From Fimenecus sp051881435 (GTDB taxonomy: Bacteria; Bacillota; Clostridia; Oscillospirales; Acutalibacteraceae), in the NCBI GenBank assembly GCA_051881435.1, contig JBJEPW010000043.1, positions 14,173 to 78,172 on the forward strand: 64,000 nt of DNA. The letters are read 5' to 3'. Below are positions 61,904 to 64,000 of the stretch, one piece after another. A model generated the notes under the pieces. The model had not been told where the DNA came from and did no database searches. It saw only the letters and a program-made list of their open reading frames with translations. The position numbers and the translations under genes were made by a program. Within the stretch, counting starts at the first letter, position 1; every line of letters begins with the position of its first letter.

Positions 61904-63061
61904 TCACTCATTGGTTGTTATCGCCGCTTGGTTAGTTTTTGAAAGTTGTTTGAGTCCTGTGTTAATAAGCACTAAAACCATTATCCAAGCTAAAACGGTA
62001 AGAGCGATTCCAACAAGCGGTATATCAACGGGTACGGGAATAGGCATATCCCATACTGAATGAAGGACTACGGGGACTGCAAAGAGCTTGAGAAAACGAG
62101 AATTTAAAAGATGTTCTTTTTTCAATTCTTCTGCGCCCTTTACAAGAACAAGTGCCGCACCTGAAATTGCCGCCCATACTACATGACCGCCGAGAGAAAG
62201 AATGGCTCTTGTATATATAACTTCAAGCATTGTTTCCCAACCTCCAACTAAAAGGTAATTGAAAGCATAACCTGCGGTTTCAAACACTGCAAATCCTGCA
62301 CCCACTGCAGAACCTATAAGAAGACCTGTAAGAATGTGCTTAACCTTTGCATTTTTACAGTAATAAGCAACAATCACAAATTTACCTATCTCTTCAACAA
62401 TTCCCACAATAATTGCACCTGCGTAATCAAGCTCTCCCACCGGCGCAAATTCAAAAAGGATAAGCGTTGCGACAAGCGATAATGCACCGCCGACAAAGAA
62501 TATTTTTATAACTTCAAAAAGGCTCATATTTCTCGGAGCGTTAACCTCAAAGAAAAATATAACCGTTGAGAACGGAACGGCAAGAGCACCGATAAAGATT
62601 AGTCCCGGAACTGCGTTGTCATTAGAAAACCATTCCGCTACAATAGACAGCAACCCGAAGGTGATTGCAAACATAAAGAATATACGGGAATAGAGCCACG
62701 GTTTAGGCCACGATGAAGAAATTTCATTTTCTTTGGGAGTAGTCTTTGCTGTTCCGCAAATGAACAGTTCATTCTGTTCCTCTTTGCTGTGCTTTTTGAA
62801 AACGTTAGAAACAAGGTCTTTAAGATGAAGTTTTACTTCTCCTGTTTCGCCCGTTAACTCATTAGCCTTTTGAATAACTGTGTTCATTGTTTTCCCTGCA
62901 ACCTTCTTGGCTCCCTCAAAAAGTACTGTTGCAGTTGCCTGTAAATCCGAGTTTGTCGCAGTTCCCTGCGCTGCTCCGCACGAAGGGCAGAATTTGTTTG
63001 AAATGTTAATTTTCTGCCCGCAATTCGCACAGAATTTGTGTGCTGTTTCGTTGTTTTCCAT
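61904..63061 (-). CDS. PrsW-like intramembrane metalloprotease with N-terminal zinc ribbon
   Basis: A 385-residue membrane protein. The N-terminus has two CxxC pairs (FCANCGQK and FCPSCGA, residues 11-28) forming a zinc ribbon, then a soluble linker (about 35-115) and eight or so membrane helices. GIVEEIGK (E223, E224) and later histidines in GGHVVW and LHSVWDM are the conserved active-site elements of PrsW/CPBP-related membrane proteases. PrsW proteins release sigma factors from anti-sigma factors, but no such pair is nearby. The zinc ribbon fusion is common in Clostridia. The target is unknown. Confidence 0.78.
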   Translation of the reverse strand: MENNETAHKFCANCGQKINISNKFCPSCGAAQGTATNSDLQATATVLFEGAKKVAGKTMNTVIQKANELTGETGEVKLHLKDLVSNVFKKHSKEEQNELFICGTAKTTPKENEISSSWPKPWLYSRIFFMFAITFGLLSIVAEWFSNDNAVPGLIFIGALAVPFSTVIFFFEVNAPRNMSLFEVIKIFFVGGALSLVATLILFEFAPVGELDYAGAIIVGIVEEIGKFVIVAYYCKNAKVKHILTGLLIGSAVGAGFAVFETAGYAFNYLLVGGWETMLEVIYTRAILSLGGHVVWAAISGAALVLVKGAEELKKEHLLNSRFLKLFAVPVVLHSVWDMPIPVPVDIPLVGIALTVLAWIMVLVLINTGLKQLSKTNQAAITTNE

Positions 63062-63112
63062 TATGTATCCCCCTCACAAATTAACTCAAAGAACTAAAAT
63101 AATGGTATATTT

Positions 63113-63258
63113 TTAATCCTTATTATCAATATGGTCTTTGAGTATTTTTCTTATCCACTTTTCACTATAACCGTATTTTGTTGCAAGCTCACTGTATGCC
63201 CCGTTTAAATATTCGCTTTTGATTTTATTCTTTTCTGTGCTATCGTTACTCCTCTCAT
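63113..63258 (-). pseudogene. Frameshifted small helix-turn-helix gene remnant
   Basis: An ATG at 63258 with AAAAGGAG upstream opens a frame that stops after 17 codons. One base out of frame, the sequence continues as STEKNKIKSEYLNGAYSELA then TKYGYSEKWIRKILKDHI and a stop, which looks like a Mor-like helix-turn-helix. A single missing or extra base near 63240 would restore a protein of about 48 residues. It may be a decayed mobile-element gene or an error in the assembly. Confidence 0.45.
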
Positions 63259-63664
63259 ATTAAATGCTCCTTTTAAAACTTCTAAACAGCATAATGCTTA
63301 CTTCTTAATCATTATACTTAATCATTGTAATTATATCATAAAAATATGTAGATTTGCAAGATGTTAAGTTAACGTAATGTCTAATATTTATTTGTAGTAT
63401 TGCTGAAAATTAAAAACGAGTATTACTAATTCCCAAAAAAGCCCAAATAGTTCCCGAATTTTTATTTTGAAAAAGTGGGGTTATGTCAATCGTAATTGGC
63501 GAAAAACCGTTTTGACAAAATTTCGCTGAAAGTTCAAGAGTGTTGACACATAAGGGATTGAGGGGCATAGTAGCCCATAGTTCTTGGCATAAAAAAAGCA
63601 CCGTATAAAACGGTGCTCATGGTGCGAGTGTTCATAACGGATTTAAAAACGCGAGAGGAAAAAT
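63259..63664. other. Gene-free AT-rich stretch
   Basis: About 400 bases with no supported gene, RNA or repeat. Open frames that cross it on the minus strand have no ribosome site and run into structured RNA-like sequence. Confidence 0.5.
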
Positions 63665-63710
63665 TACAAAAAAGAAGAACCTCAACTACGCGAATTGCGT
63701 GTCGAGGCTC
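63665..63710 (-). terminator. Terminator-like hairpin after the tRNA-like element
   Basis: On the minus strand GAGCCTCGAC...GTTGAGGTTC forms an imperfect stem with G-T pairs, followed by the T-rich tail TTCTTTTTTG. Confidence 0.6.
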
Positions 63711-63715
63711 TCGAC

Positions 63716-63794
63716 TGGTGCGGAGTGACGGGACTTGACCGTATGCGGCGGCTATGCCTTGCATACTGTTTCGTTCGGCGACTATGCTCCGCAC
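63716..63794 (-). other. tRNA-like structured element (degenerate tRNA)
   Basis: On the minus strand GTGCGGAG (63787-63794) can pair with CTCCGCAC (63718-63725), followed by CA so that the 3' end reads ACCA. A T-arm-like TCAAGTCCCGTCACTCCG matches the tRNA-Pro 3' region at 63927-63946. Instead of D and anticodon arms there is one hairpin GTATGC...GCATAC. It is followed by a terminator. I consider it a tRNA-derived relic or tRNA-like RNA, not a working tRNA. Confidence 0.5.
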
Positions 63795-63883
63795 AGTAAC
63801 CGCCTCACGCTTTTTGCTAAAAATGTTCCGCCGGCACATTTTTTTAACGCAAAAACCCTCTCGGGTCCAAGCCCCGTTTCCCT

Positions 63884-63920
63884 GAAAAAAATGAGTTCAC
63901 GCAAATGCGTGAACTCATTT
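63884..63920 (-). terminator. Terminator of tRNA-Pro
   Basis: Perfect 13-base stem ATGAGTTCACGCA/TGCGTGAACTCAT with an AA centre and seven T on the minus strand, directly after the tRNA. Confidence 0.85.
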
Positions 63921-63922
63921 TT

Positions 63923-63999
63923 TGGTCGGAGTGACGGGACTTGAACCCATGGCCTCTTGGTCCCGAACCAAGCGCGATACCAAACTTCGCCACACCCCG
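63923..63999 (-). tRNA. tRNA-Pro, anticodon CGG, CCA encoded
   Basis: Acceptor CGGGGTG/CACTCCG (with one G-T pair), anticodon stem CTTGG/CCAAG with loop TTCGGGA (anticodon CGG), T-arm loop TTCAAGT, discriminator A and encoded CCA. The gene lies on the minus strand at the window edge and appears complete. Confidence 0.95.
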
Positions 64000-64000
64000 A

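Noticed and set aside
63534..63839. 101-codon open frame on the minus strand near tRNA-Pro
   Set aside because: It runs straight through the tRNA-like element and its terminator and has an Arg/Ser-rich composition typical of translated RNA structure.

Overview
The window looks like a chromosome segment of a spore-forming, gut-type Clostridia bacterium (Oscillospiraceae or a related uncultured lineage; this placement is inference). The signs are strong AGGAGG-type ribosome sites, moderate GC, a GerA-type germinant receptor operon, Bce-type signalling and transport genes, and large intracellular glycan-degradation operons. Genes are tightly packed in operons and many overlap by 4-16 bases.

Layout. 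1-10.8 kb: phosphoglucomutase with a NifU-like gene, a GH36 alpha-galactosidase, a membrane GGDEF-EAL phosphodiesterase, the gerAA-gerAB-gerAC operon, and a YetF (DUF421)-DUF4363 pair. 10.8-14.8 kb: a divergent sialic acid locus, with nanE-nanK-sialidase on the minus strand and nanA on the plus strand, and clear back-to-back promoters. 15-23.7 kb: a membrane-anchored parvulin foldase, a cytoplasmic metallophosphoesterase, a BceRS-BceAB-like cell-envelope stress module and a membrane-linked XRE regulator. 23.7-30.2 kb: GTP-dependent PEP carboxykinase, then polA, a YwlE-like arginine phosphatase-RimI fusion, and tsaD. 30.2-33.9 kb: a repeat-rich island with a ribbon-helix-helix gene, a GT2 glycosyltransferase, tRNA-Gly(CCC), a SWIM-domain protein and several copies of a short element that may be a small RNA gene.

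33.9-61.4 kb: a 27-kb minus-strand glycan locus. It has GH95, GH129-like, two GH29, GH36, GH35 and GH2 enzymes, none with a signal peptide. Interspersed are three membrane-anchored calcineurin-like phosphoesterases and one lipoprotein phosphodiesterase or phosphatase. In its middle (43.2-48.9 kb) lie a sugar dehydrogenase, an LgoD-like dehydrogenase, a UxaB-like reductase, a UxaA-like dehydratase and a lactonase-like amidohydrolase. I read this set as an oxidative L-fucose route modelled on the L-galactonate pathway, which is the most interesting inference in the window. A two-gene cassette (oxidoreductase plus GNAT_C acyltransferase), flanked by direct repeats of the lactonase 3' end, has been inserted into this operon. 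61.9-64 kb: a PrsW-like protease, a frameshifted HTH remnant, a tRNA-like element and tRNA-Pro(CGG).

Together the genes suggest uptake of mucin- or blood-group-type oligosaccharides, intracellular removal of sialic acid, fucose, galactose and GalNAc, and catabolism of the released sugars. No sugar transporter and no dedicated regulator for the glycan locus is present in the window.
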